Part shown: positions 1 to 12,933 of the stretch, one piece after another | Layout: each line of letters opens with the position of its first letter | How positions within the stretch are numbered: the stretch's first letter is position 1 | NCBI RefSeq assembly: GCF_036370855.1 | Contig: NC_088132.1 | Coordinates: 63,774,841-63,838,840, forward strand | Reading direction: 5' to 3' | Length of the DNA: 64,000 nt | Source: Dromaius novaehollandiae | Taxonomy: Eukaryota; Chordata; Aves; Casuariiformes; Dromaiidae | Translations under genes and position numbers: made by a program | The notes under the pieces: model-generated | The model's database searches: none | What the model saw: only the letters and a program-made list of their open reading frames with translations | What the model was told of the DNA's origin: nothing

Positions 1-1465
1 ACTGGGACTGTATCTCTGTCTTGTTTTCAGTCAGATGATTGCAGTTTACAGCTGCAATTTGGAAAATTCACACAGACCAGCTGTTATGACACTGTTATGA
101 TTTTATGCTAATGTTGGGGTGAAAGGTATGTCATGATAGTTTATGAGATTTATAGTACTGCATTTTTCTGTAAAATTCTAAGTTATTAATTCTCTTCGTA
201 AGACTCTGTGCAAGCAAAAAATATATATATTCTTTTTCCAGGGCCAAGACTTATGACCTAAACAAGAGTTATCAACAGGACTTCTTGCACTGTATGTGCT
301 GAGTGAGCTTTCTTTTCCTATTCTGCAAAGAATGGCTTGTATACCTGTACAATCAAACCTGAAGACCCCTGGCTATTTAAGTGGTTACAGTTCCATCTGG
401 TCTTTCTGAGAAAAAAACCTGTTTTTCAGTTAAATAATTCAAACAGTTAAAAGTAAGAGCTGGACTCAACTGATAAGTGATGACAGATTTTTTTACCTTC
501 AATGGCAGCTTGGCCTATTCAAGATTGCTTCCTCAAAGATGACCCACAAAAAGGGCTTAAAAGTTTAATGGTTGTTTCTTTCTGTCTTTGTTTCAATCAG
601 TCAATCAATCACTGAGACACATGTTGTGTTCACTAGTACATGAAAGACAAACAATCTTAAAAGATTTACATCTCTACCGAAGAAAGGGATGCAGTCTCAT
701 ATTATCATGTGGTCAGCAGCAGCTCAGACTTGGTTTTGTGCTTCCCCACACTATCAGCTGAGTTATTTATTTAGGTATTTATTTACAGACTTGCAGAATT
801 TCTGACATCCAAATGAGTCCATATTGTTTCCATTTGTTTTCAGGCTGGGGGCCTGGGAGTCATGAGAAAGAAAGGGTATAATTTTCAAACACGCCGAAGC
901 AACTAAGTTCAGAAGTCCCATATCAAAGATTTGGCCACTTAGAGAGAAATTTGAGAAGGGAGGGATTAGTTACTTTGGCAAGTATGACAAAGCATACATA
1001 CCAAAAAGCCATTCAAACTTGTTCTGAAGACTTGAAACAGAGATGAAACAGAAATTCCAGTGAATAATTGCTTGCTTTGTAAGAAGATGGTGTCTTTTCC
1101 AGCCTTCAAATGGTTTTCTTCTGAATATTTTCTGTATCTTTTCTAATATTCCAGTCTTATAAAATACAGCCAATCATGCTGACATAGTGCTCTAGTAATG
1201 TTTTTCCAGTGCTCTACACAAATGCAAATTATTTCCTTCAGCTTGATTCCTCCTTTCTCCCTTTTTTCTGTCAAAGGAGTGTAGTAGCTCATTTGCCATA
1301 TCATTGCCCTTCAAGTTCACATTGAATTGCTTTTCTGTTGGGACTCCTACATCCTTTTCCTGAGTAACTTTCCAAGATACAGTCACTCTTTCTGTGCATG
1401 TGGTGTGCATTTGCTGTTCTTAAGAACTGTGAGGGATTTTACTTTCAGCTATATTAAAATATATT
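1..1465. other. Unique AT-rich non-coding DNA, no gene seen
   Basis: This stretch has only short open frames (72 codons or fewer) with no recognisable product. It contains a short AT run near 221-230. I see no clear repeat family, RNA gene or exon. It ends where the ancient CR1 begins. Confidence 0.6.
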
Positions 1466-1467
1466 TT

Positions 1468-3082
1468 AATGAATCAGCTTAATTAGCATTCCAGATCACA
1501 CTGAGGAACTGTCTCAAATTAAAGTGGCTGTAGAAGAGGTTCTAAAATAAATCAATATAATGAACACTGACTAATTGCTAAAAGCAGATGGTATTCTCTC
1601 TGGAGTTCTAAAACAACTCAAATATGAAATTGCTGAACTACTAACTGAGATATATATCCTCTATGTTGAATGCTATGGTACCAGAGGATTGGAAGATGGC
1701 TAACATGTCACCAATTTTAAAATGATTTCAAGTGTAATCCAAGAAGCTGCAGATCATACTGGCCAAACTTAGAGAAATCATGAAGAATGAAATCAGTTAA
1801 CATATGGTGGTGAAAAAACAACACTTGTTTTTTAAGCAGTTCTGTCAGAGGTCCTTGAAAAAATCATTGATGGTGTGGATTAGCCAGTAAAAATGATAAC
1901 ACTTATTTGGGTTTCCAAAATTCTTTTGGCAAAGTTCCTCTCCAAAAGTTTTTAAGGAAACTACACTGTCATGGAATGAGATCCTTTTGTGGGCCTATGA
2001 CAGATTCAGGTCAGGAATTAAAAGGTAGAAATAAACTGCGAGTTTTCAGAGTGGAAGAAGCTGCTAGGTAGAATCCATAAAAATCTATGATGAACCCTCT
2101 GCTGTTTAACATAGTCATTAATAATTCGAGAGCAGCATGAACATGACAGTGTTTGTTGATCCACAGAGTTGCAGGAAAGTCCCACAAGGAGTGACTACAT
2201 TATAAAATGGCAGATAAAATTAAATGCTGAGAAATGGAATGTAATGCACAGAGGGAAATAGTCTTAACTGGCTCTATATAACAATAGTCTGAGTTAATTA
2301 ATATCACTTGGAAAAATGATTTTGAGGCCACTGTGGACAGTTCTCTGAGAACTTCCACTCTGTGTTAGTGACAAACAAAAACAAAAAAATTCTAAATATA
2401 ATGCTTTAATCATTATAAAAGGAATAATGAGCAACACAGAAAATATCATTATGTCCCATAAAAATCCATGATATACCCATACCTTGAATACTGCATGTAT
2501 TCCCACTTACCCCCCACACAGAAAAAAGGAAAAGATAGAATTGAAAAGAATGCAGAGAATAGCAAGAAAGGTAAGTAATGAATTACGTACATATATTATC
2601 TAGCACTGTTCTACCTGGGAAGAGGACATTTAAGTGAAGATCTATGGATGGTTATAAAATCATGATGGACATGGAAAAGGCAAACAGGAAAGAGTCTTGA
2701 GAATTAGAAGGCCTCATAAGAAATTGTCAGATGATACTTTCAAAACAAAAAAGGCAGATACTTGTCCACATAATATACGTAATCTGTGGAACTTCTTGCT
2801 GCAAGATGCTGTGAATGTTAGAGAATTGCATGCTTTCAGAAGCGAGTTAGACAAAACAGAAAAAAAGTCCATCAGGAGCTATTGACCACAAAGACAAACA
2901 CCTCTGAGTCAGCAGGTCCCTAACCCGGATTTGGAGGATATACTGTGTGAAGTGCCACAGCACATTCGCCATGTCCTTATTGTTTTTGTAGGCATCCACT
3001 CCGGGTCACCGCAGGAAACAAGATCCTAGGCTAGACAGACATTTGTCTCACCCAGTACAGCTGTTCTTATGTTACGCTCTTA
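1468..3082 (+). mobile_element. Ancient CR1 LINE remnant, RT region to 3' end
   Basis: This is a decayed chicken-repeat-1 (CR1) non-LTR retrotransposon. Reading on the plus strand, the start resembles the linker just upstream of the reverse-transcriptase domain (aggtaatagatggtattctctctgg-like stretch near 1580-1610). Near 1905-1935 a phrase resembles the conserved 'AFD-K-VPH' part of the RT. The 2640-2885 part resembles the C-terminal end of ORF2, and a 62-codon frame survives at 2697-2885. The 3' end near 3018-3075 carries the characteristic CR1 closing phrase ('taggctaga...acatttgtctcacccagta...ctgttcttatg'). The reading frame is broken by many stops and indels, so no active protein is possible. 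CR1 copies are normally truncated at the 5' end, and this one lacks the endonuclease part. Its high divergence says it predates the CR1 at 16090. The family is assigned from remembered consensus; the boundaries are uncertain by tens of bases. Confidence 0.8.
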
Positions 3083-3189
3083 ATTAAAGCTGTCTGTATC
3101 ATCCTGAATATTGAATGCTCAGTTCAAATGTATATCTTTATGTAGGGCTTTTTGTATTTTGCAGTTACACACAGAGATGCCCCTAAGCA

Positions 3190-3425
3190 GTGTCTCCCTG
3201 GAGTTATGAGGCATATGGTCATATAGCAGTGCCCCATGCCCTGCGGAGCTCAGTTATCCCTGTTCCTCAGCCCTCGCTGGAGGAGGTACTCCTCTCCTGC
3301 GTCGCTTGGCTGGGACGCGCTGAGCTGCCAGCGGCCTTGGCGGGCGGGAGAGCTCTCCTGTTACAGCCGCCTTCAGCGGCTGCCTGCCTGGGGCAGCAGG
3401 GGAGCTTAGACTGTGATCAGAGAGA
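3190..3425. other. Small GC-rich, CpG-bearing patch
   Basis: About 230 bases stand out sharply from AT-rich flanks. CpG dinucleotides cluster near 3298-3350 (seven within about 50 bases by eye). A 7-bp stem hairpin, CAGCCGC/GCGGCTG with a 5-base loop, lies at 3364-3382. Open frames on both strands here (81 and 62 codons) are explained by GC richness and are not credible genes. It could be a minor orphan CpG island, an enhancer, or the GC-rich remains of an unrecognised repeat. Confidence 0.5.
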
Positions 3426-3429
3426 GCAG

Positions 3430-6400
3430 GTGTAGTAAACAAGCCAGCACAGGAGAGAAAAAATCCAGGATAACGATGATGTTCCTATCATACAAGTATA
3501 TGGTTGGGAACCTGCATTACCACCCAAATATTGCAATTCAGCTGACCCTTCCCATCAACAGCAGGACCCCAGCTGTGGCCTTAACTCTCAGATGAACACA
3601 ACTCTTGATCTATCCATTCAATACTAAGTATTTCTAAATAATAATTTATAGGAGTCTGATGTATTTTAAGCTTATATGGGAACACAATTTATTTAGAAAA
3701 CTATTGTGCTGCATTTGTAGCTGCTCCATACATTTTGATAGAGTCAGGAATAATCCCTGAGAAATCAGTCAGATCTGCCTTAGAGTGCCTAGGGAATATA
3801 ATTATCTTTATTTCCATTTACAAATTCTACTGCAGCTGTTTTCTAGACAGAGAATTAGCCATTAAGTCAGTTATGTACATGGACACTAAACTTTATTTCA
3901 TATCCTGTCTTTTCAACTCTGAAAGAGCCTCAAGATACTGTCTGAGCTTTTCTTTTACCTTCACCTGCATGACTTTATGATATTGCTTTTGAGACTATGG
4001 AAGGCCAAGACTGCAAAGCAAAGTGTGTTAGTGCTTGTTGTTAAACCACTTCAGTAAAAAAAAAAAAAAGAAAAGAAATAGATGCAGACAGGTCTAGTGC
4101 TTAATTACAGCAATAAACCAGGACAGGGTGTGCAAGCCTGAGGCATCTGTATATACTTTGGGTGTGTTATGAGACAAAAGATTAATCTGGCCAAATTCTC
4201 TTTGTAATTTAGATTCTATGGGACAAGCCTAACATTTTTCAATTAATGCTAAAATACAAGGACAGATACCTCCATTTACGTGGAGATTCATAGCACAGAA
4301 TTTCTGGATGTGTGTTTGAAATGATCTCAAATGGTAGCTCGACTAGTTGCTTCTAACATATTGGGTGTATTAAAAGCAAAGAAATGAAAAATCTCTTTAA
4401 CAAACTTGTAGCACTGGTTTAATGTAGGAATCTATAAATATCTTAACAAGCTAGCTCACTGTACTCCATACTTAAAACAGCCGTGACTGGAACTAGAGTG
4501 GGTAACTTCAAAAATGGATCTTCCTGCACTAAGAATCTCTAAACAGATCTTAACACTGAAATCTGAAAATATTCACAGCCTGGTCAGGTATTAGTTATTC
4601 TGTGATGTTCCTCTGCTTGTCAAGCCTGAAGATTGAAAGCAGCATACTAAATATATGGGTAGTTCCAATCATTTTTTCATTTGGGATAGTGCCCACCAAT
4701 GGGGAAAGGGAGCTCCCTGGCATGGAGTCAGGGTGCCCTCCTGGCCAGCTCATGGTCGAAGGCTAGAGAGCATCTATTTATGAAGTGAAAAGTGCCAGAC
4801 AGTGTATTTAACTGCTCAGCTCCCAATTTCCTAAGAGAGACTGAATTAAATGAAAATCAGAGAGAGCAGGCAATAAGGAATTAGCAGTCTGCAACCTTGA
4901 TAAAAGTTCCTGTTTTATTAAAACATGGGCATCTAAATCACTAAATGCTAGACAAAGATCTCTTAGCATTGGAGGCTGATGGCTGCCATTCACTGTTCAC
5001 CGACTATTTCTTCTTTCTTTTTTCAGCCAGAATTTTGCATCGGATATAAAGAAAATCTTGAGAGAGCCATAAAGCAGGATTTACTGATACAGAGTGGTAT
5101 ACTATTACAAAGATGGTGCAACATGATGTGGTAGTCAATATCATTTGGTGTGCTGGAAGAAGGAAAAGGAGAGAGAATGACAAAACAAGAGAGTTCTCCC
5201 AGCAGTCAGTTTTCCCCGTATAAGCCTGCCATATGGGAAATCCCTAAACATTTTGCTAATAATTTAGATGTGCGAGTGACTGCCCTGCTTTTCTCATCAA
5301 CAAAGACAAGAAACTGTCTTCATTACTAAGCAAGTCTGTAAAATTTCAGTTTATTCTTTTGGACTGTTGCTATCTCAGGCAGCAGTTCCCACATATTTTC
5401 TGCTGACTCGTTCAGGCTGCACCCTGAATTTCACAGGTGTTATTCCAATTGCAAGTCATATGCTTTGTGATTGCATTTCTGCTAGACCCTACAATCCTTT
5501 TGGAAAGGGACAGTAACTCCTAGTTCAGGAATTAATACGGAGGAGTGATGAGAACAAAAAACAGAATTAAATGCAAGGCAATAACCTACATATGAGATGA
5601 GGACACATCCACATTGCAAGATGCCAAAGTCGTGTGTCCAAATCACATTCCCTATTTTGAGTTAAATGTTTGGGATGCATCCATACAAGGAGCTTCTGTC
5701 TCTGTTTTCTCCATGGGCTCTGAAAATGGGAACATTTCCAGGGTTTTGGGTTATGACATGGGGACAGAGAACATGCTGGGCTCCAGAAGGAAAGCATGTG
5801 GAACAATTATTTCTAATGGAGGGAGTGGGGAGGAGAGGATATTGTGTTAGAAATTTAACTTCCAGGCCTGTGTCTGGTATTCCAAGACACATAATCACCT
5901 GTCTACACTAGGAAAGATTTTCCCATAGAATGTAAATGCATGCAGGGCTGTAGGCAGGTTTATGCAGGTTGAACCCGTAGGATCTTGTTTTCTGACTTTT
6001 TCCTTTGAGGGCAATAGGATTTGCATTGTTATTATAGCTTCAAGATAACATTCCTGCCTTTGGAGACTTATTCTTCTGTTCCAGATTTAATATTGGAGTG
6101 GCTAAGCACCTCATCCCATTCTTGTTCCCTTTAAAGCTTATGCGAAACTCTGATCTGTGGTGAGGAAAAGCTGAGTCAGTGACATTTTCAGTAGGAGGGG
6201 AATTGCAGAAACATTTACAGCAAGACATTGTATACAGGTTGTACAGTTCTGACTTAGATTCTTCAACTTAAACATTTGCCCTCCCTCAAACTATACTAGG
6301 CCTTTTTCATAACAGACATCTGAAATACTTTCAAATAGGAAGATCATGAATTCATCAAAGATGCAGGTGTGTTGAATGAGAGCCTGAATAGTCATATGTC

Positions 6401-7970
6401 TTATTAATACACGTTAAGAGCTACCCTGTAATAATACATGTGCAGTACAGTGTCCAACAAAAAAGAAGTGCTGTTAAAAGATGTTCATGAGAATTACACC
6501 ATAATTCCACCCTCTACTGATTTACAGCCTTCAGAATACAAGTTAATGCAGTTCCCAGCCTGAACACTTTTTTAAGAGCAAAGAATACAGGCAACAACCA
6601 TTGACTTCTTTCTTCCTAATTATGGTTCCATTTAATGCATTCCTTGGAGATGTTCCCATCAGCTAATTTAACTGCACATGCAAACACAGTCCTGCTTGGA
6701 TAAGAAAGCTGGTAGAGAGTGCTGAAACCAAAATAATTCCCCAAATACAATTTTGAACTCTACATAACTCTGTAACATTGCCATCAGTTTTTTCAAAAAC
6801 ACTTTTCAAGGCATTTTCCTTCATTGAGGACTATTTCTTTGCCAGAATATAACTCTTACTCAAAGTTCCTTCTGCAGAAGAGGAAAAGTATTATTATAGG
6901 TAAAATGGTTTTTTTTCTTCAGCTTCCTCTGATTCAAAGGGCATTTAGAGATAGTCTCTTTGCTGAAACCCTGAAGCAGAATGACAGCTCTGGGCAATAT
7001 CTGGCTCAAGACAATTATAGCCAAACAATTTCAGGAAGCAATGAGTAACTGGAGATAATTTTTTTAATGGAAAAGCTGGCACGATCTTTGGCTTGGCCTG
7101 CATTTAAATCTGATACTCCAACTGGCACAGCAGAAACCTTCATACAGGCACACATATAATCACTAAAGAAAATGTCCTTTTACCATCCAAGCTTTTCGTT
7201 CAAGAAATGAGAGTAATTTCTACCAAGCAGTGGACTCTTCTGCCAGTAGACTTGTGTAGACCAGGAGAGATCACCAGAACAATTGCATGGTGAGGGCAAC
7301 TTTGCATACAAAAGAAGAGAGGTTTATTCAAGCAGCACAGGTTTATAAAATCTCATACCTAAAGCTGTGTCACATGTTAAAGCAGGATCTAAAGTCAAAT
7401 GTACTTTGTTTCTCCTCCAATTTTTTAATGTAAGTTCCAGCTTTTTCCCTTTATATTAGACAGGTTCAGCTTTTTGTTGTCAACATTTTCTGATGTCCTA
7501 GTGAAAAATCTCTATTTGAAGATGCATATATGATCAATTTAACTTTCTGAAATGAAAAAAACCCAAACTTGGAATGTTTTTCAAAGATAGATTTGAAAAT
7601 CTATGTGAAAATCTCTCTTATTTCCCAAGATCACTTTGTATTTTGCAATGTGTTCATTTGTATAGCCGAGGAGATAGGGACAAGGTGTGTTGAGTTAGTG
7701 CAGTTAGCCTAGGACACATTCTTTATTTCTTGTCTTGTGGTCTTACATTTATAAGAAAGTTTTTGTTTTAAAGTCAGGCCCAAAAGACCTGTAATGTCAA
7801 TTTGCTTTGGTTTGCTGTATGAAAAGTACAATCGGTGAAGAGAAAAAGGACTCTCAGAAAGTAGATGGTTTCTAAACCTACTTGTTTGTATGATATGTTC
7901 TTCAAAGCTTATCTATTAGTATCACTTGAGAGCATTGACATTGGGAGCTACAACCTGTTGGCTAGACAGC
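3430..7970. other. Unique AT-rich DNA, no gene supported
   Basis: This block holds an A14 run at 4056-4069, scattered short open frames (5567-5911 has overlapping frames on both strands), and a strong splice-acceptor-like site ending at 5026, discussed in the findings. I recognise no repeat family or RNA gene. The overlapping opposite-strand frames at 5600-5900 read like chance openness. Confidence 0.5.
4056..4076. repeat. A-rich simple run (A14 then AAAAG)
   Basis: Fourteen consecutive A bases (4056-4069) are followed by G-interrupted A runs. I see no recognisable retrocopy upstream, so this is treated as a simple repeat rather than a poly-A tail. Confidence 0.85.
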
Positions 7971-7974
7971 CTGT

Positions 7975-8098
7975 TAAAACAGAGGGTACAGTGACTTACT
8001 TCAGGCCTCAAGGCAATTCAGTGGCAGAACAAGTAATGAAACTTGTCTCCTTTGACCTTTAGGTCAGTGTGTTAATGCACTGAATCACATTGCTTCTT
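7975..8098 (-). mobile_element. MIR-type tRNA-derived SINE fragment
   Basis: Read on the minus strand, this begins with a degenerate tRNA-like head ('gcaatgtgattcagtgcattaa'-type A-box area). It continues into the diagnostic MIR phrase 'tctgccactgaattgcc', then a stretch matching 'caagtcacttaacctctctg' ('taagtcactgtaccctctg' here). MIR is an ancient amniote-wide CORE-SINE mobilised in trans by L2-type LINEs. The core and tail are eroded. The assignment rests on remembered consensus; the match is gapped but collinear over about 110 bases. Confidence 0.6.
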
Positions 8099-8099
8099 A

Positions 8100-9090
8100 A
8101 CAAAAAATATTTTTAAATGGAGACCTAAGCACATATATTTTGCCTTAACTGAGATCTCAGTTTTCAGTTCTGCCTTAAAATGCCTAGATTGAAAAAGCAA
8201 CAAAGCAAATAAAATCTAAGAAAACCTAACCTAATACTGGGAAATCTCCTAAAAATCTTGCTCCTGCTTTTATGGTATTAATTGAAAGCATTGCCTTTGA
8301 TTTCAGTGGGGCACAGCATTTCCCCCCCTTTCCAATATAATCCACAAAGTGGTGTAGTAGACCTGGCAGAATGACAGAAGCAGAGTATTTGCCTCTGAAC
8401 TCCCCAGTCCATTTTCACTTCGTTCATGTATCACAAGCTGCTGGCTAAGCCACAAAGCAGCCTAGCAAGATCTTGCTGTGACTGATTTAGACTAAGGTAT
8501 TAAGTGTAGCTTCCTTTTAGCATGACATAATGCTAAAATCATATCATATCATATATGATAACTACTATCAAAACAACAGCACTTCAGAGCTGAATGCATG
8601 GGTCTAATTTAACCTTCTCAAAACAAGGACATTTAAGAATAAGAGAACATTTGACCAAAAGGCACATATTGGATATTGAGTCCTTTTCTTTATTATCACC
8701 TACAATGGATCTCAGTCTTGAAATTATTTAAGGTTCTTGCCCTGCAACTTCTAATGGAAAAACGCTCAGAAGTGTGAACTAAGAGAATGGGTTCTGCTTC
8801 CCAACAGGAATAAGGAATAAAAATATTATTAATCAGGGAGATAAAAGTAGTGTCTCTGGAGCTGTTGTAGAATTTGAAGCATAGACAGGATCAATAAGTA
8901 AATTAACTTACATTTGTGTGCTTTTTGACAGCCTTAGATTTTTTTTCAAATCCCTGTATATTGTTATGGCCTTAAGGATGGAGATCTGGGTCCCACTGGG
9001 GTAGGCATCCTACACAGTAAAAGAACCTAATGTCTCAGGAACTTAATGTCTGTGTGGAGAGTTTACAGTAATGTCACTAACAACTATGGG
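8100..9090. other. Unique DNA, no gene seen
   Basis: AT-rich non-coding sequence. A short tandem of the pentamer ATATC lies at about 8538-8560 and closes with a palindromic 'atcatatatgat'. Nothing else is recognisable. Confidence 0.5.
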
Positions 9091-9094
9091 AAAA

Positions 9095-9237
9095 GGGTCA
9101 GATTAAATGGCAAATTCTGTGGCACCAAGCTGTATTTCATTTTAACTTCCATTCCAAGTTAATACCAAGGCAGATATACTCCAGAGTTACACCGGTACTG
9201 AGTAAACAGAATTGGTCCTGCTGACTTGTTTTCCATA
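9095..9237. mobile_element. Fold-back MITE-like remnant
   Basis: The right half (9170-9237) resembles one arm of an old palindromic non-autonomous DNA element seen in sauropsid genomes, whose arms contain 'ggagttactccag', 'ttacaccggt' and 'cagaattggtcc' and end in 'tgac'. The left end has the complementary arrangement: 'gtcag' followed by 'aattctgt' appears at 9098-9122. The inverse of 'acagaatt..' and 'ctgac' appears at 9208-9225. The arms have decayed, so the inverted repeat is only partial. The exact family is not identified. Confidence 0.4.
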
Positions 9238-9239
9238 AT

Positions 9240-12200
9240 GTGTTCTCACTTCTGCCAAAATTGTCAAATGCCTGTGCTGACCACTAAGGGTGGAGGAATT
9301 ATCAATCCCCAAAGAAAGTTGCTCTAGCAAAACTAGAAAGTGCAGACAGCTCTACTTTATTTTGGTTTCCTCAATTAGTGGACAGTCACATATTTTCTAA
9401 GATTTGAAATTTCACCTCAACACATGTAATTTCTCTTTATATTCAAGGTCCGAATCCTCACATTTGAAAACTCAGCTGTCTACTGGAGATCCCAGCATTT
9501 GTACCAGCAAAGATGGGTAGACACATTGGGGCTGTTTATCAGGAAGTCTGTAGGTGGGGGACTGCATGTCAAGACATGAAGTCTTCAGATGTGGGGCAAG
9601 GCTTTCTGGGTGGTGAGTCCTCTACAACCCTACATGTGAGAAATGGGACCAGAAGCTTGACTGAGCTTTTATGCCTTGTAAGAATGGATGACAACCAATA
9701 CACATTGGCACAGGTCTTCTCAAACTGTGATTACAGAGCCACCTAGGAGGTTACCACACAGGACATTTCCATTTTCTCTTAGAAATGTCTGCAATAAAAG
9801 GACTCATCATAGGTGTTTGGTTAATCACAGACATAATGACATTTTTGAAACATGCTCACTTAAAATCTGAGCACACTGGCATATACTAACTTTCATCTTT
9901 GCTGGGGTAGATATTAGCTATTGTGCTTGGTTAGAATCAGCTCTCTAATCTGCAACCAAATATGGTAGTAATCATGTTGTGCAAGTACCCAGAGGGTTAG
10001 TTCTCACATCTCAAGGCTGCAGGGCACAGCATGGCTCACCTCCATATGTCTAAAGTCTCTTATGCGGCAAAATAAGGTTGCTGCATTCAAACTTCCTTTC
10101 AAGAATGGTCCTTGGTCCATGGTAACCCTGAATCGTGCCTTGACATCCTTTGGGAGACTGCTGTTTTGTGTGAGCCAAAATCATGCCAGGAACTGTGCTG
10201 TTAGCTTGACATAATGGGTACTTATATTTCTGTACTTCCACCTTTGTCCTGGCCCTGTTTCACCAACAGTGACAGCCAAAGAGACAAAGACTTAGCAAAA
10301 CAGTGAGGTGGGATTCATTTGCTCAGAAGCAGACCTCTATGAGAGAGAAATCTACATCTGTGCTAGTCTTTGGGAGACTGCAGTCTATGGAGAGAAATAG
10401 GCACTTCTACTGCATGATTCAGCTCTTCAAATAGGTGTCTAAAACAGGTCGGATGAATTGTACCCTTAAAACACCAGAAGGCATTCCACTCCGTGGACTA
10501 TAAAGGAAGTCTGCTAGCTTGGAGATAGGCATCTGCATTGTAGACACCAAAAGTAGGGGAGATGACTGCACTGTCCATGTCTGCAGATTCAGCAGTAAGG
10601 CAGCATGCGTAAGACAAGCTCAGAGGTGCGAAATACTCAAGAGCACTGTGAAAATGTGTTTCTCCTAAAGCCAGAGAGACACAAACATTTAAAAACATCA
10701 GTGTTTGGTGCTTTTAATATACGTAGTTATACCAGTAAGGTCCCTACGATTACTGCAGTTTTCCTAGTATAAAAATGCCTTATTTCAATATATGATAACT
10801 GTATTGTTTCCCTTCTTGGTCTGGAATAAAAGACATGAGTTCTTCATTCTGAGATAATTGCAAAAATACTGAGCTGGTTATGTTGCTTTAGCTACACTTG
10901 CCTAGCTGAAGGAGTACAACTCTTGCAAGTAGACAAGGGTGCAATGGTTTCCTCACACAGTTTGCACAAGATTTCAGTATGTTATCTGTATTTAAACTCC
11001 TTGTCAAAAAACATTTACAAATTAATAAACTTCAGAAGCACTTGTAAACTTGACACCAGTAATAAGTAAAAAAGGTGATAGCAAACATTCTATTTATAAA
11101 GGACTGTGTCATAATAATGGATAGGTGGGATGCAGCTCATCTTCAGAAGTCTGTAGTGTAGCTGTCTTTGAGGTCTTTGAGGTTTTCTAGCAAATGAAGA
11201 AATATAAATGCATGCAGAGAGTGATTCATCTCATTCAAAGGGAAAACCTAAAATAAGCAAGATTTATTGCATTTTGAAAGTGCCTGTTTCTTTCCACCCA
11301 CTGCACAGGGAGTCCAGATGACTAGCTCTGATGTAGGTGGTTACACTGTAGACATTTACAGTTGGGGAGATTAATCCTGCTACATGTTTCTGAAAGGGTT
11401 AGCCAAAAAGGGGTAAGCAAATATGGGAAAGGATGCTGTCAGAGCTGTTCTTCATGTAATCATGGAGTTCTTCCAGAGTAACATAAACCTTTTCCTCTTG
11501 GCCTAGCAAACAAGAAACCAGGTCTGGAAAAAGGTCAGGACAGGTTTGTCATATGTTAGTCCTGGGAGCCAAACAAGGACAAGACTCAATGTATTTTCAA
11601 TTAAACAGTTCATTAACATTATATATATATATTACATAGGGGTGTGTATGCTTATGTGTTAGATTGAATGGTTAAATAGAGAGCTGGCTTTCCCACACTG
11701 ATGTGTGAAAAAAAGGACTGTGGAATGGCTTTTCTGCTCTGCTCTGTGGGCATTAAAATAAAGAAAACTGACTCCAGCAACATCCCTTATGTAAGAGGTT
11801 ATGTCTAGAGCAGCCAAAACTGCTTTTTACTGCTAAAACTTCAGCCGCAGGCAGAGGGCAGGTACTGAGAATGTGTCCGGTGGCTCTCCTCTCCTCGTCA
11901 CTATCCATGAGATAGTGCATGCAGCTCAGAGCAGGCCCCAAACTATTGCAGCAGCTACTAGGGGACCCCTGAATACAAACATACACAAGTGCCTAAGAAG
12001 GAGGCTATTTAATAAGAGGGCAGACATGAAGAAATGTTTAAAAAGGTTTTTTAATAAGGATGCTTTCCCTTTCTTCACCAGCAACATCAAGGAAGAGAAA
12101 TGGCACTGCACTTCAACACTTAACATTATCTTTCACTTCTGCAGCCATTGGCACCCTTGTTAAATAATCACAATTCCTATCTAAAGCCTACAGAGCTTCA

Positions 12201-12530
12201 TTTAAAAAAGAAAACTCCAAAACATGCACAGACGAATGAAGCTTGTTAATATCTACATCATACAACACCCTGAACTGATAACTTGTCTGTCTAGAGATTT
12301 ACCATTTGGCATAATTCAAAAAGTTGGAAGCAGCACAGTGCTAAGATGGGAAGGTTTGTGTTTGGGGGAAGGTGGTACTTCAAGATACTGCTGCCTCTCC
12401 TCTGTTACATGATCTGGAGAGTACAGCAGGCAGTGCTAATGGGTGGGAGGCTGCATCCTGGGTCCCCAGCCCCACACCTCAGACCTGCCCCAGTATATCT
12501 TCTCCAGTTCAAGAAAATGTAGTATCCACT
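9240..12530. other. Unique AT-rich DNA, no gene supported
   Basis: This contains short open frames (96 codons or fewer) on both strands and a (TA) run at about 11621-11632. No repeat family, RNA gene or bounded exon was recognised. The pair of overlapping frames at 11753-12163 on opposite strands is not protein-like. Confidence 0.5.
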
Positions 12531-12537
12531 AAACTAA

Positions 12538-12601
12538 CTTCCTTCCTTCTTCTCTCCCTCCCTCTATTTTTCTTTCTTCCCTCCTTCCTTACTTCCTTCC
12601 T
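12538..12601. repeat. Polypyrimidine tract (CCTT/CTCC-rich)
   Basis: About 64 bases are almost purely C and T on the plus strand, with two A interruptions near 12566 and 12591, dominated by CCTT units. Tracts like this arise as decayed tetranucleotide microsatellites and can form triplex (H-DNA). The 86-codon frame running through it has a Ser/Leu/Pro/Phe-rich tail only because of this composition. Confidence 0.85.
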
Positions 12602-12933
12602 GGGATTAATTGCAAGCTTCCTGAGCAGGTGAACTAATATTGGAACTGGAGCTTGAGTTGTGTGTCATGCTTTCCAGTTCTGAAGACTAGTTTTCCTTTA
12701 GTAGCTGTATCTCCTATCCCTGGGCTGGGTGATCTGACTGGCCCTGTGTAATACTTCAGGCTTACGTGCCAATGGTCCTAATTTTCTTTCATGCTATAGA
12801 TAATTCAGCATTTTTTGAGTCCTCTCCATTCTCAAGGGGAATAAATACTTATTTTGTTCCAATGTTCTATGGGGACAGCACAATACCATAGTCATCTTAA
12901 AGCCGTTGCTGGGAAAGGTTTCTCTTCTTGGTT

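Noticed and set aside
5567..5911. Four overlapping open frames of about 80 codons on both strands
   Set aside because: Frames open on both strands at once with no recognisable product; taken as a chance lack of stops.
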